A stretch of 64,000 nt of DNA from NCBI RefSeq assembly GCF_900107595.1, contig NZ_FNQF01000004.1, positions 1-64,000 of the forward strand, given 5' to 3'. Positions 14,909 to 24,014 of the stretch are shown in pieces. Positions within the stretch are counted from its first letter, which is position 1; every line of letters begins with the position of its first letter. The notes under the pieces are model-generated. The model was not told the DNA's origin. It saw only the letters and a list, made by a program, of their open reading frames with translations, and did not search any database. The position numbers and the translations under genes were made by a program. The stretch comes from Psychroflexus halocasei (GTDB taxonomy: Bacteria > Bacteroidota > Bacteroidia > Flavobacteriales > Flavobacteriaceae).

Positions 14909-15952
14909 TTAATTTAGACTCTCCATATCAATAACAAATCTATACTTTACATCTGAACTTGTTACACGATCATAGGCTGTATTAATATTCTGAATATCAA
15001 TCATCTCAACATCACAAGTGATATTGTGTTCTCCACAGAAATCTAACATTTCTTGAGTCTCTTTAATTCCTCCGATTAAAGAACCTGAAACACGTTTTCT
15101 CCCAGCAATAACGCTTCCACCATGCATTGGCTCCAAAGGTTCAATAGCACCGACTAAACAAATTGTTTTGTCTCTTTTCAATAAGCTCAAATATGGATTT
15201 AAATCATGTTTTACAGGAATTGTATTTAGTAGAAAATCAAAACTGTTTTTGTGCTTTTTCATTTCATCTTTATCGGTTGAAATCAAAACTTCATGAGCTC
15301 CTAAACTCTTCGCATCTTTAGATTTACTTTCGGATCTCGTAATCATCACAACATGCGCACCAAGTGCATTGGCAAATTTGATTCCCATGTGACCTAAACC
15401 ACCTAAGCCAATGACGCCAACCTTGTCCCCTTTTTTGATATTCCAGTGTTTTAGAGGTGACCATGTTGTAATACCCGCACATAATAAAGGTGCTGTTCCT
15501 TTAGGATCAATGTTTTCAGGAATGTTTAAAACAAAATGTTCATCAACAACAATATCTTGAGAATATCCACCATAAGTATGTCCGCCGCTATGTTTGTCTT
15601 TTCCGTTGTAAGTACCAACCATTCTTTCTTCACAAAATTGCTCTAAATCATCTTGACATGATGGGCAAGTTCCGCATGAATCAACCATACAACCAACACC
15701 AACACGTTGGCCAGGTTTAAAGTTTTTGACGTCACTCCCAACTTCAACAACGCGACCGATAATTTCATGGCCAGGAATCACAGGATATTTTGATCCGCCC
15801 CAATCATTTCTGACCGTATGTATATCAGAGTGACAAACACCACAATATTCAATTTTAATGTGAACGTCTTTTGCTGTGAGCTGACGACGCTCAATATTTA
15901 AGGGTTTTAAATTTTCTTCTGGCGTTTCGACGCCGTATGCTTTAACTTTCAT
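14909..15952 (-). CDS. Zinc-dependent NAD(P) alcohol dehydrogenase
   Basis: A 347-residue medium-chain dehydrogenase of the cinnamyl-alcohol/YahK type. Catalytic zinc ligands: Cys37 (YCGVCHSD), His62 (GHEI) and Cys158. Structural zinc: Cys93, 96, 99 and 107. Rossmann motif GLGGLGHMG at about 187-195. After the second strand come T/S residues (ITRSESK) rather than an acidic residue, which suggests NADPH. It probably reduces aldehydes. Monocistronic. Confidence 0.9.
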   Translation of the reverse strand: MKVKAYGVETPEENLKPLNIERRQLTAKDVHIKIEYCGVCHSDIHTVRNDWGGSKYPVIPGHEIIGRVVEVGSDVKNFKPGQRVGVGCMVDSCGTCPSCQDDLEQFCEERMVGTYNGKDKHSGGHTYGGYSQDIVVDEHFVLNIPENIDPKGTAPLLCAGITTWSPLKHWNIKKGDKVGVIGLGGLGHMGIKFANALGAHVVMITRSESKSKDAKSLGAHEVLISTDKDEMKKHKNSFDFLLNTIPVKHDLNPYLSLLKRDKTICLVGAIEPLEPMHGGSVIAGRKRVSGSLIGGIKETQEMLDFCGEHNITCDVEMIDIQNINTAYDRVTSSDVKYRFVIDMESLN

Positions 15953-16154
15953 AAATTCTTTTTTTGTTGAGGCAAATTAAGATTTTTACAAAAGGTATAA
16001 ATATTCAAACTCTCATTTGTCATATCTTTAACGCTTTGAAAAGGGTTTCAGCATAAAGTTTATACACTTCAAAAACTTGATTTCAAGACTTTTTATGATG
16101 ACTACTACTCTTTCAGATATTCTATATTTATCAGTAATAATTGATATGAAAATA

Positions 16155-16334
16155 TTATAAAGAATAAAGTACAATACCGCCAATAATCGCAAAAACAAGA
16201 GCGGCGTAAATTACTTTTTTCCATCTCAAAGGAATGGTTTCACTTTTATAAACGCCGTAAAGTCCAAGTGGAGGGACGAGAATCAATAAATAGCCAAGGA
16301 TATATCTGTTATACCATTTCTGCTTGGTTTTCAT
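16155..16334 (-). CDS. Small two-helix membrane protein
   Basis: A 59-residue reading frame starting MKTKQKWYNRYILGYLLILV and ending GGIVLYSL. Two hydrophobic segments (about 12-25 and 42-57) are joined by a basic loop containing PLRWKK, so it is an inner-membrane hairpin. The YNRYILG and SETIPLRWKK patterns recur in short flavobacterial membrane proteins, but I cannot name a family. It lies alone between the dehydrogenase and the SLC13 permease. Confidence 0.6.
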   Translation of the reverse strand: MKTKQKWYNRYILGYLLILVPPLGLYGVYKSETIPLRWKKVIYAALVFAIIGGIVLYSL

Positions 16335-16436
16335 AATAAATGATTTATACTAAGATACGAAATTCATATCAATAGAAGTTCAATTAATGTCATTTAAAAT
16401 TTTGATTATTAAAACCATAACAATTAAAGAACCATC

Positions 16437-18233
16437 TTAAATCATTCCGTAGTAATAAGGAATCAAAAAACTAGCAACCAACCAAAAGATGAGATTTAAA
16501 CCGAAACCAACCTTGAAGAAGTCTGTGAATTTGTATTGACCGGCACTGTAAACCATGGTATTAGTTTGGTATCCTATCGGTGTCATAAATGTTCCCGAAG
16601 CGGCAAGCATCACAGCGATAAGAAAAGGCATCAACTCGTAATTTGCTGAATGTGCTGTTGCAATAGCGATCGGAGCCATCAGTGCAGCAGAAGCATTATT
16701 CGACATCATTTCCGTCAGTAATGAAGTGGCTAAATATAAACCAGAAATCAAGGCAATTGGTCCATAAGCGCCTAAAGACGAAATGAGATTATCAGCGATT
16801 AAAAGATCTAAACCTGTTTTTTGCATCGCTGTTCCTAGACTGATCGCACCAGCCAATAGAAATACAATCTTCCAGTTAACAGATTGATAAATTTGTTTGA
16901 TATCCAAGACTTTAGTTAATGCTAATATCACAACAACAGAAATAGCACCAACCATAATATCAATAATGTTCAGAGCTGCTAAAATCACCATCGCTAAAAT
17001 CAATCCGCCAACAATTCCAAATTTCTTTCGGTTAAAATCAGTCACATGATTTTCTGATAAAAGCACAAAAGGAGCATCTTCTTTGGCTTCAATCTTCTTT
17101 AATTCTTTGATATAATGTGTTTTAACTTCTGCCAAGATAATATCACCAGATTTTAAAGTGACATCATAAAGTTGATCATGCTTCAGCTCTTCTCTATGTT
17201 TTAAAGCCAAAGGAACAGCTCTAAAAGACCTTCTAAAATCAATATCTCTCAAGGTTTTATTATGAATCATTGATGAAGATGTGATCACCATTTCAACTAA
17301 AACAGAATTCGTTCCTTTTAAATTATTATCGGCTAGTTTTAAGGGTGAAATCTTAATTGATTTCGTTTTATCTTTTAAAGATTTTATTTTTTCAACATTA
17401 CAGCGAACTTTCAGTAAATCTCCTTTCTGTAAAACAAAATCTCCTTGTGGCAAATTAAATCGAGAGCCATTTCTTTTGACTTCAATAATGTCCATATCAT
17501 AATCTTTCACCAATTCAGAATCCATAATTTTCTGATTAACAGAAGTTGATTCTTCCAGAATTTCAAGATCGGTTAAATAGTTTTTAAGCTTAAATTTATC
17601 TTCAAGATTTTCATCGCTTTTTCTATTTGGTAGAATTCTAATGCCGATAAATCGCATATATAAAATCCCAACAACCAATAAACATAGAGCGATTGGCGTC
17701 ATTTCAAACATATTAATCTCAAGGCCGGTTTCATTTTTAGAAATCCCGCTCACCAATATATTTGTTGATGTTCCAATCAATGTGCACATCCCACCAAAAA
17801 TTGACGCGAATGAAAGTGGAATCAACATTTTTGATGGACTTTGACCTGTATTATGAGCAATTTGAATCACGACAGGAATAAAAACTGCCACAACTGGCGT
17901 ATTATTGATAAAGGCTGAAATGGTTGCGATCAGTAGCATCATCATCAATAAACCTGTATCAAATTTGTATTTGAAAATTTTAGATAAGCGATGAGCCAAA
18001 TATTGAAGTGCTCCTGTTTTGAGTAAAGCTGCACTTAAAATAAACATAAAAGCAACTGTAATTGTTGCTTTATTACTAAAACCTAAAACACCTTCTTCTG
18101 GCGTTAAAACACCAGTTATCACAAGTGAAACAACAATTAATAAAGCAATTAAATCAACTGAAATGATTTCAGTTATAAATAAAATAACGGCAATTAGGAT
18201 AATAATTAAAGTAATGATTGCTGCTGAAGTCAT
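16437..18233 (-). CDS. SLC13-family permease with two TrkA-C domains (probable sulfate or dicarboxylate transporter)
   Basis: A 598-residue inner-membrane transporter. Five or so helices in residues 1-190 and six or so in 405-598 flank a cytoplasmic insert (about 205-390) made of two TrkA-C (RCK_C) domains. Signature motifs INNTPVVAVFIPV and MMSNNASAALMAPIAIA are the paired SNN-type helical hairpins of the ArsB/NhaD/DASS superfamily. It lies 66 bp downstream of an Rrf2 regulator on the same strand. Relatives with this architecture are sulfate permeases, and a cysH gene exists at 45.7 kb, so sulfate is a reasonable but unproven substrate. Confidence 0.82.
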   Translation of the reverse strand: MTSAAIITLIIILIAVILFITEIISVDLIALLIVVSLVITGVLTPEEGVLGFSNKATITVAFMFILSAALLKTGALQYLAHRLSKIFKYKFDTGLLMMMLLIATISAFINNTPVVAVFIPVVIQIAHNTGQSPSKMLIPLSFASIFGGMCTLIGTSTNILVSGISKNETGLEINMFEMTPIALCLLVVGILYMRFIGIRILPNRKSDENLEDKFKLKNYLTDLEILEESTSVNQKIMDSELVKDYDMDIIEVKRNGSRFNLPQGDFVLQKGDLLKVRCNVEKIKSLKDKTKSIKISPLKLADNNLKGTNSVLVEMVITSSSMIHNKTLRDIDFRRSFRAVPLALKHREELKHDQLYDVTLKSGDIILAEVKTHYIKELKKIEAKEDAPFVLLSENHVTDFNRKKFGIVGGLILAMVILAALNIIDIMVGAISVVVILALTKVLDIKQIYQSVNWKIVFLLAGAISLGTAMQKTGLDLLIADNLISSLGAYGPIALISGLYLATSLLTEMMSNNASAALMAPIAIATAHSANYELMPFLIAVMLAASGTFMTPIGYQTNTMVYSAGQYKFTDFFKVGFGLNLIFWLVASFLIPYYYGMI

Positions 18234-18299
18234 TGGCTATTTTCTGGCTTCAAATATAATTAGTCTATCGGATGTATAGAGTAATTAATTAAAAAAAGT

Positions 18300-18737
18300 T
18301 TAAATTATATTTTTAAGGTTGCCTTCTCGTTTTATAATCTGCTCTAAATCAGCCTTTTTCAAAAGTTCAACAGTTTTATTTCTCACTTCGTAAAAGACAT
18401 CACGAATACCGCAAGTTTCTTCATCTATACACTCCTCACAGCGTTCATAATAATTATAAGTCACACAAGGTAATAAGGCGATTGCACCATCAAATAATCG
18501 CATCACTTCGGCAAGGTTAATTTCTTTAGGTGCTTTTAACATATAGTAACCTCCACCCTTTCCCTTCTTACTAGCCAAGATGCCAGCTTTTTTGAGATCT
18601 AATAAAATGGCTTCTAAAAATTTCTGAGGAATATTTTGAGATTCAGAAATATCACTAATACGAATAGGATTATTATTATCTTGCTTAGCGAGGTAAACTA
18701 GTGCGTTAATGGCGTATTTCGTCTTTTTTGAAATCAT
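18300..18737 (-). CDS. Rrf2-family transcriptional regulator with cluster cysteines
   Basis: A 145-residue winged-helix regulator. N-terminal MISKKTKYAINALVYLAK and recognition region IPQKFLEAILLDLKKAG fit Rrf2. The [Fe-S] loop has CVTYNYYERCEECIDEETCGI: Cys at the start and three more, more than the usual three ligands. This suggests it senses iron-sulfur status, cysteine or redox. It is the first gene of a unit with the SLC13 permease and divergent from recQ. CysR/CymR-like control of sulfur uptake is one hypothesis. Confidence 0.88.
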   Translation of the reverse strand: MISKKTKYAINALVYLAKQDNNNPIRISDISESQNIPQKFLEAILLDLKKAGILASKKGKGGGYYMLKAPKEINLAEVMRLFDGAIALLPCVTYNYYERCEECIDEETCGIRDVFYEVRNKTVELLKKADLEQIIKREGNLKNII

Positions 18738-18744
18738 AGCAGCA

Positions 18745-18752
18745 CAAAGATA
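18745..18752 (-). promoter_or_regulatory. -7 promoter box of the Rrf2 gene
   Basis: The minus strand reads TATCTTTG (TAnnTTTG), 7 bp before the ATG at 18737, implying a nearly leaderless transcript. Confidence 0.5.
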
Positions 18753-18766
18753 TCATTTTTGTTTGC

Positions 18767-18795
18767 TTTGTTTCAGAATTCAAATTGTATTTTTG
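18767..18795 (+). promoter_or_regulatory. recQ promoter
   Basis: TTTG at 18767-18770, 17 bp spacer, TATTTTTG at 18788-18795. This is the best complete -33/-7 pair seen in the window. Confidence 0.65.
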
Positions 18796-18828
18796 TCATT
18801 CTTTTATAATCCCAATTTTTAGTTTCAA

Positions 18829-20904
18829 ATGCAGGCAACTTTAGAAAATTTAAAGCATTATTTTGGTTACGATTCTTTTCGTTTAACACAACAGGAGGCC
18901 ATTCAAAATTTACTGAATAAAAAAGATGCCTTGGTGATTATGCCTACTGGTGGCGGAAAATCTTTATGTTTTCAATTACCAGCGCTACAATTTTCGGGTT
19001 TAACGCTTGTCATCTCTCCTCTGATTGCTTTGATGAAAGATCAAGTGGATGGTTTAAAAGCCAACGGAATTTCAGCTGAATTTTTTAATAGTTCTCAAAA
19101 TTTTGAAACACAACAAGAAATTTTAGAAAAAATTAGCCGCAAAGAAATCAAGCTTCTCTACACAGCTCCTGAAAGTTTATCAGGACTTCAAGATGTCCTC
19201 AAGTCCAATTACATCAGTTGTGTTGCTGTTGATGAAGCGCATTGTATTTCATCTTGGGGACATGATTTTAGGCCTTCATATAAACAACTTGGTTTTCTCA
19301 AGAAATCAATGCCAGATGTTCCCATAATTGCTTTAACAGCAACGGCTGACAAGGCAACTCGTGTTGATATTTTGAACCAACTCTCTATTCCGAAAGCAAA
19401 GGTTTTTATCAGCTCGTTTAATCGAGAAAATATTTTCCTCAATGTGAAAATGGCAAATAAAAGATTACAGCAAATTGAAAAATTTCTTGACCGTCGCCCT
19501 GATGAAGCTGGTATTGTTTATTGTTTGAGCCGTAAATCAACCGAAAAATTAGCGCAAGATTTGGAAGCTTTAGGTTATCAAGCTGAAGCTTATCATGCAG
19601 GCTTAGACCATGAAACCAGAAGTGAGATACAGGAGAATTTTATTTATGACAAAACTCAAATTGTTTGTGCTACAGTTGCTTTTGGAATGGGAATCGATAA
19701 ATCAAATGTGCGTTGGGTGATTCATTATAATATGCCCAAAAATATAGAAAGCTATTACCAAGAAATCGGTCGTGCAGGTCGCGATGGTTTAGCTTCTCAA
19801 GCGTTGATGTTTCACTCTTACGCTGATGTGATTCAGTATAGAAATTTTATTGATAACTCTGGAAATCAAGAGGTTCAGTATGCGAAACTTGATAGAATGA
19901 AGCAATTCGCTGAAGCAAAATCTTGTCGTCGAAAAATTCTATTGGCTTATTTCGGTGAGTATTTAGAAGAAGATTGTGGTCATTGTGATATTTGCTTAAA
20001 TCCTCCACAATTTATGGATGGTAAAATCAATGCACAAAAAACCATTTCTGCTGTTGCGAGAGTGCAACAAAATGAACCTATTGGTGTAATTATCGATATT
20101 TTGAGAGGTGCCAAGAATCAAAAGATTTTAGACAGAAATTATGACCAATTAAAAACTTATGGTGCTGGGAAAGATGTTGCTTGGCGTGATTGGCAACATT
20201 ATGTTTTAGAAATGATAAATCAAGGTGTTCTTGATATTGCTTTTCATGATGGAAATAAACTTAAGCTAAATAGTTTATCTAAAAAAGTTTTGTTTGAAGA
20301 CTATCAAGTCTCACTAACTAAACCGATTGATCCTAAAGTTGAAAAACGAGAAATGATTACAAAATCAAGGAAAAAGAAAACTTTGTTTGAAAGCTTGCGA
20401 CAGTTGAGAATGCAAATTTCAAAAGAAGAAGACTTACCGCCTTACTTGATTTTTAATGATGCGAGCTTAAAAGAAATGGAAACTCAAAAACCAAAGGATT
20501 TATCAGAATTTATGACAATTTCAGGTGTTACTCAAAGAAAGGCTGAACGATTTGCTGAAGAGTTTCTTAACATCATTAATCAACACACCAAAACGAGAAA
20601 AAAATCAAAAGGATCGACCTATTTGAAAACTTTTAGGCTTTATGAACAAGGCTTAAGTCTTGATGAGATTTGCAAAAATAGAGGTTTAAAGGACACGACT
20701 ATCATTTCACATTTAGCTAAGTTATATGCTGATGGTAAAAATGTTAACTTACTCAAATTTGTAACAAAAAAAGAAATCGATCAAGTTTCAAATGTTTTGA
20801 ATGACATTAAATATGAAGGTGCTTTAAAACCGATTCATGAAGCTTTAGATGGAGAAATACAATATGGAAAAATAAGATTAGCCCTTGCTTATTTAAAAGT
20901 GTAA
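18829..20904 (+). CDS. recQ: ATP-dependent DNA helicase RecQ
   Basis: A 691-residue 3'-5' helicase of recombination repair. Walker A TGGGKS with Lys44, DEAH box at 135-138 followed by CISSWGHDFRP (the RecQ aromatic loop), motif VI QEIGRAGRDG. The RQC zinc site is CRRKILLAYFGE...CGHCDIC. An HRDC domain follows (~520-590, DLSEFMTISGVTQRKAERF), then a C-terminal HTH-like region (RLYEQGLSLDEICKNRGL) that is common in Bacteroidota RecQ. It starts at the ATG after a good promoter and ends 3 bp from the convergent secreted-protein gene. Confidence 0.96.
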   Translation: MQATLENLKHYFGYDSFRLTQQEAIQNLLNKKDALVIMPTGGGKSLCFQLPALQFSGLTLVISPLIALMKDQVDGLKANGISAEFFNSSQNFETQQEILEKISRKEIKLLYTAPESLSGLQDVLKSNYISCVAVDEAHCISSWGHDFRPSYKQLGFLKKSMPDVPIIALTATADKATRVDILNQLSIPKAKVFISSFNRENIFLNVKMANKRLQQIEKFLDRRPDEAGIVYCLSRKSTEKLAQDLEALGYQAEAYHAGLDHETRSEIQENFIYDKTQIVCATVAFGMGIDKSNVRWVIHYNMPKNIESYYQEIGRAGRDGLASQALMFHSYADVIQYRNFIDNSGNQEVQYAKLDRMKQFAEAKSCRRKILLAYFGEYLEEDCGHCDICLNPPQFMDGKINAQKTISAVARVQQNEPIGVIIDILRGAKNQKILDRNYDQLKTYGAGKDVAWRDWQHYVLEMINQGVLDIAFHDGNKLKLNSLSKKVLFEDYQVSLTKPIDPKVEKREMITKSRKKKTLFESLRQLRMQISKEEDLPPYLIFNDASLKEMETQKPKDLSEFMTISGVTQRKAERFAEEFLNIINQHTKTRKKSKGSTYLKTFRLYEQGLSLDEICKNRGLKDTTIISHLAKLYADGKNVNLLKFVTKKEIDQVSNVLNDIKYEGALKPIHEALDGEIQYGKIRLALAYLKV

Positions 20905-20907
20905 AAT

Positions 20908-21540
20908 TTATTGATTTCTAACAATAACGGTTGATGCCTTGACCCCTGTTAATAAATTCCAAACATTGTGTGCAATGACTTTACCATTGTCAATAGCCTT
21001 AAATTCAGCGGTATTTGGGCCAGAATCTCCTTGATTCAATGCGATAAATTCAACTTTATTGAATCCAACTTCAAGTTGAATCGTGATTTCTTTATAAGCA
21101 TTTTCAAGGAGTAAGTTTTCGATGACAACTTTTCCATTCAACCTAACCTGTACTCTATCACCATCAAACAACATATGATCTCGACACATGAAAACCATTT
21201 TATCAGAAGTAGTGACAAAATCACCTATATGCATATCACGACCAAACTCTTCTTTCATTTTCTGATCGTTTTCATTTTCAGGTTTTGAATTAAATTTCTT
21301 AGTGTATAAATCGCTAGGATTTGTCATTTGCTCCTTAGGCTGAAAATTGATTCCCTTTTCGGGTTTCTTAAAAATATTATCAACTTTAGATCGATTAGGA
21401 ATTCCTAAGGTATTATTACCTGAATTTATTTTCCCGCGACTAAAAACAGCTCCACTATTCTTAGTGTCTGATCTCGATGCATCAATTTGAGAATAAGCCA
21501 ATTGGCCTAAAAAAAGCAATATGATTAGAAAATATTTCAT
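20908..21540 (-). CDS. Conserved secreted flavobacterial protein, function unknown
   Basis: A 210-residue protein with signal peptide MKYFLIILLFLGQLAYSQ. After a low-complexity Asn/Lys/Pro-rich linker (~20-95) comes a compact domain (~100-208) with MHIGDFVTTSDKMVFMCRDH, GDRVQVRLNGKVV, IQLEVGFNKVEFIALNQGDSGPNTAEF and a C-terminal VIVRNQ. It looks like a beta-sandwich, and I recall this as a conserved hypothetical of Flavobacteriaceae without known role. It has its own promoter box at 21546-21553. The gene is convergent with recQ, with 3 bp between stops. Confidence 0.7.
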   Translation of the reverse strand: MKYFLIILLFLGQLAYSQIDASRSDTKNSGAVFSRGKINSGNNTLGIPNRSKVDNIFKKPEKGINFQPKEQMTNPSDLYTKKFNSKPENENDQKMKEEFGRDMHIGDFVTTSDKMVFMCRDHMLFDGDRVQVRLNGKVVIENLLLENAYKEITIQLEVGFNKVEFIALNQGDSGPNTAEFKAIDNGKVIAHNVWNLLTGVKASTVIVRNQ

Positions 21541-21545
21541 AATAA

Positions 21546-21553
21546 CAAAGATA
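21546..21553 (-). promoter_or_regulatory. -7 promoter box of the secreted-protein gene
   Basis: The minus strand reads TATCTTTG (TAnnTTTG), 5 bp before the ATG at 21540. Confidence 0.45.
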
Positions 21554-21707
21554 TGGTAATGAGTGATTTAAAGTCACTTGAAATAATATTTTAACACTTG
21601 TTAGGTTTTGTATACCCTTTAAGCTAAAGCTAAGTTAAAAACAATCTCGGCCACAATAAAAATTGATTTAACTGGTTTTATTTGCAAATAACCTAAAAAT
21701 AAATTTT

Positions 21708-22679
21708 ATGAAAACTATGAAGCCTATGTTAGGTCTTTTTGTTGCAGCTTTAACATTTTACAGCTGTAGCAGCGATGATGATGCAGCACCACAGCCGCCA
21801 ATGACAAAATCATCATTAACTATTAAAGCCCAATCCGGTTTAAACGGAACCGCTGAGAAGATCACCAACGCAGCATCTGATGTTGAGATCAATCAATTCA
21901 TGATTAACCTATCAGAAATTGAATTTGAATTTGCCGATAACGATCAAAATCAAGTTTTTTCTGTTGGCGCAATGGATGATGAAGATGATCTAGCTTACGA
22001 AGATTTACCAGAGGAAATTAAATCTTATTTAGACGATAATTACCCTGAAGATGCTTTCTGTAAAGCTGAACTTGAAGATGATGGTCCTTATATGTACGAA
22101 GTGGAATTAGAAAGTGGCTTTGAACTTTATTTCAGAGATGATTTTACACTTTACGCAACTGAAGCGAGTGATGAACCTTGTAATGATGATGGAAACCAGG
22201 GTGGAAACGCTTGGGGAAGTCAAGATGATATTGAATTAGCTGGACCTTTTGAATTAGATTTAAGTCAAGGTGAAGTCACAATCGCCAATGTTGAAATTCC
22301 AGTTGGTGTTTATGAAGAAATTGAATTTGAAATGGATATCAATAATGATCCTTCTAGTGATCTTTATCAAAAATCAATCATGATTACAGGTATTATTTCT
22401 GGTAAACCTTTCACTTTTTACCACACTTTTGAAGAAGAGTTTGAAATTGATTACGAAGATGCTGGTCAGAACCTAGTCATTGAAGAAGGTAGCGACGCCT
22501 CTGTTGTTTTTAACTTCGACTTGCAAGCTGTCATTAATACTGTTGACTTATCTTCTGCTCAAGATTTAAATAACGATGGTACAATAGATATCAGTCCAAT
22601 TGATGAGGACGGTAACAACGCTTTAGCAAACCAAATTAAAAACGCTATTGTTCAGTATGCTGAATTACTTGATGATTAA
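21708..22679 (+). CDS. Acidic DUF4382-like lipoprotein with an inserted PepSY-like segment
   Basis: A 323-residue lipoprotein with lipobox TFYSC (Cys20), followed by an acidic SSDDDA stretch. Residues ~37-65 (SDVEINQFMINLSEIEFEF) and ~185-300 (GPFELDLSQGEVTIANVEIPVGVYEEIEFEM) form a DUF4382-like beta-domain. In between, ~95-135 (LPEEIKSYLDDNYPEDAF...YEVELESGFELYF) is the PepSY-like/DUF2874 pattern 'lP..i..yl...yp...i...e.e...YeV.l..g.el.F'. The protein is strongly acidic, fitting a marine cell surface. Function unknown. Single gene with its own terminator. Confidence 0.68.
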   Translation: MKTMKPMLGLFVAALTFYSCSSDDDAAPQPPMTKSSLTIKAQSGLNGTAEKITNAASDVEINQFMINLSEIEFEFADNDQNQVFSVGAMDDEDDLAYEDLPEEIKSYLDDNYPEDAFCKAELEDDGPYMYEVELESGFELYFRDDFTLYATEASDEPCNDDGNQGGNAWGSQDDIELAGPFELDLSQGEVTIANVEIPVGVYEEIEFEMDINNDPSSDLYQKSIMITGIISGKPFTFYHTFEEEFEIDYEDAGQNLVIEEGSDASVVFNFDLQAVINTVDLSSAQDLNNDGTIDISPIDEDGNNALANQIKNAIVQYAELLDD

Positions 22680-22701
22680 TTAAACATCTAATTGTTATAT
22701 A

Positions 22702-22731
22702 AAAAAGGCTCTGAATTTTCAGAGCCTTTTT
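22702..22731. terminator. Bidirectional terminator
   Basis: 13-bp perfect stem AAAAAGGCTCTGA / TCAGAGCCTTTTT with a 4-base loop, between the convergent lipoprotein and bcp genes. Confidence 0.9.
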
Positions 22732-22755
22732 GCTTTTATTAAATTAACGAAACCC

Positions 22756-23211
22756 TTATTCAGTTAATATTTGTTCTGCGTGAGCTTTTGTTTTTACTTT
22801 CTTAATGATATCAATGATGATTCCTTTTTCATCAATAATAAAAGTTGTTCTGTGAATGCCTTCATATTCTTTACCCATAAACTTTTTTGGTCCCCAAACA
22901 CCAAAAGCATCAATGACTGATTTGTCTTCATCAGCAATCAAAGGATAAGGCAATTCATACTTCTTTTTAAAATTTTGCTGACGCCTTTTCGTATCGGCAC
23001 TTACACCAAGAATTTTAAAGCCTTGTTTTTCAAAAGTCTGCCAATTATCCTTTAAATTACAGGCTTCTGCAGTACAACCTGGAGTGCTTGCTTTAGGGTA
23101 AAAAAATACGACAAGCTTACTTCCTTCAAAGTCTTTAAGTTGGTGTGTGTTGCCATCTTGATCTTCTGCTGAAAAATTTGGAGCCTTATCTCCTACATTT
23201 AATGATGTCAT
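22756..23211 (-). CDS. bcp: Thiol peroxidase, Bcp/PrxQ type
   Basis: A 151-residue peroxiredoxin reducing hydroperoxides with thioredoxin. The active site STPGCTAEAC has peroxidatic Cys46 and resolving Cys51, five residues apart as in PrxQ. FFYPKA precedes it, and TTFIIDEKG is the conserved C-terminal strand. Cytoplasmic. Divergent from nth, with only 31 bp between start codons. Confidence 0.95.
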   Translation of the reverse strand: MTSLNVGDKAPNFSAEDQDGNTHQLKDFEGSKLVVFFYPKASTPGCTAEACNLKDNWQTFEKQGFKILGVSADTKRRQQNFKKKYELPYPLIADEDKSVIDAFGVWGPKKFMGKEYEGIHRTTFIIDEKGIIIDIIKKVKTKAHAEQILTE

Positions 23212-23218
23212 AATTTTG

Positions 23219-23226
23219 TATTTTTG
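23219..23226 (+). promoter_or_regulatory. -7 promoter box of nth
   Basis: TATTTTTG (TAnnTTTG), 16 bp before the ATG at 23243. It overlaps the upstream TTG at 23216, which therefore cannot be the translation start. Confidence 0.55.
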
Positions 23227-23242
23227 TTTAAAAATACAAAAT

Positions 23243-23908
23243 ATGCGTAAGACTGAAAAAGTTGACTTTGTTATTAAAACTCTAAAAGAACTTTATCCAC
23301 GTATTCCTGTTCCTTTAGATCATCATGATCCTTACACTTTACTTATTGCAGTTTTACTTTCTGCGCAAAGTACTGATAAGAAAGTCAATCAAATTACGCC
23401 TCAATTGTTTGCAAAAGCTGATAATCCTTATGATATGGTCAATTTATCTGTAGAAGAGATCAGAGAAATTATTAAACCAGTTGGTCTCTCTCCTATGAAG
23501 TCAAAAGGTATTCATGGTTTATCGAAAATTCTCATTGAAAAACATAATGGTCTAGTCCCGCAAAATTTTGAAGATCTAGAAGAGTTTCCAGCGGTTGGAC
23601 ACAAAACGGCAAGCGTTGTTTTAGCACAAGCTTTTGGAATTCCGACTTTTCCAGTTGATACACATATTCATCGCTTGATGTATCGTTGGAATTTGAGTAC
23701 AGGTAAAAATGTCGTTCAAACTGAAAAAGATGCGAAGCGGCTTTTTCCTATTGAGTTATGGAATGATTTACATCTGCAAATCATTTGGTATGGTCGTGAC
23801 TATTCACCAGCACGTGGTTGGGATTTAGAAAAAGATATTATTACAAAAACTATTGGGCGTCAATCTGTTATTAAAGAATATTATAAAAAGAAATCTAATA
23901 AGATATAA
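23243..23908 (+). CDS. nth: Endonuclease III family DNA glycosylase lacking Fe-S cysteines
   Basis: A 221-residue base-excision repair glycosylase/AP lyase acting on oxidised pyrimidines. HhH motif EEFPAVGHKTASVV with the catalytic Lys (GHKTA), and the catalytic Asp in FPVDTHIHR. The [4Fe-4S] loop has no cysteine: where E. coli Nth has Cys-X6-Cys-X2-Cys-X5-Cys, this reads YSPARGWDLEKD. SAQSTD replaces the usual SAQCTD. The start is taken at the ATG after the promoter box, not the TTG at 23216. Convergent with the small gene and sigma factor downstream. Confidence 0.92.
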   Translation: MRKTEKVDFVIKTLKELYPRIPVPLDHHDPYTLLIAVLLSAQSTDKKVNQITPQLFAKADNPYDMVNLSVEEIREIIKPVGLSPMKSKGIHGLSKILIEKHNGLVPQNFEDLEEFPAVGHKTASVVLAQAFGIPTFPVDTHIHRLMYRWNLSTGKNVVQTEKDAKRLFPIELWNDLHLQIIWYGRDYSPARGWDLEKDIITKTIGRQSVIKEYYKKKSNKI

Positions 23909-24014
23909 CATTCAACTAATGGTTCAAGTCGCGTTACTAAATATCAATTAGTCAGTGTGTTATAATGTTTTCAAATAATTGAAATCAGTCTATAAAGATT
24001 TTATTGATCCACTT

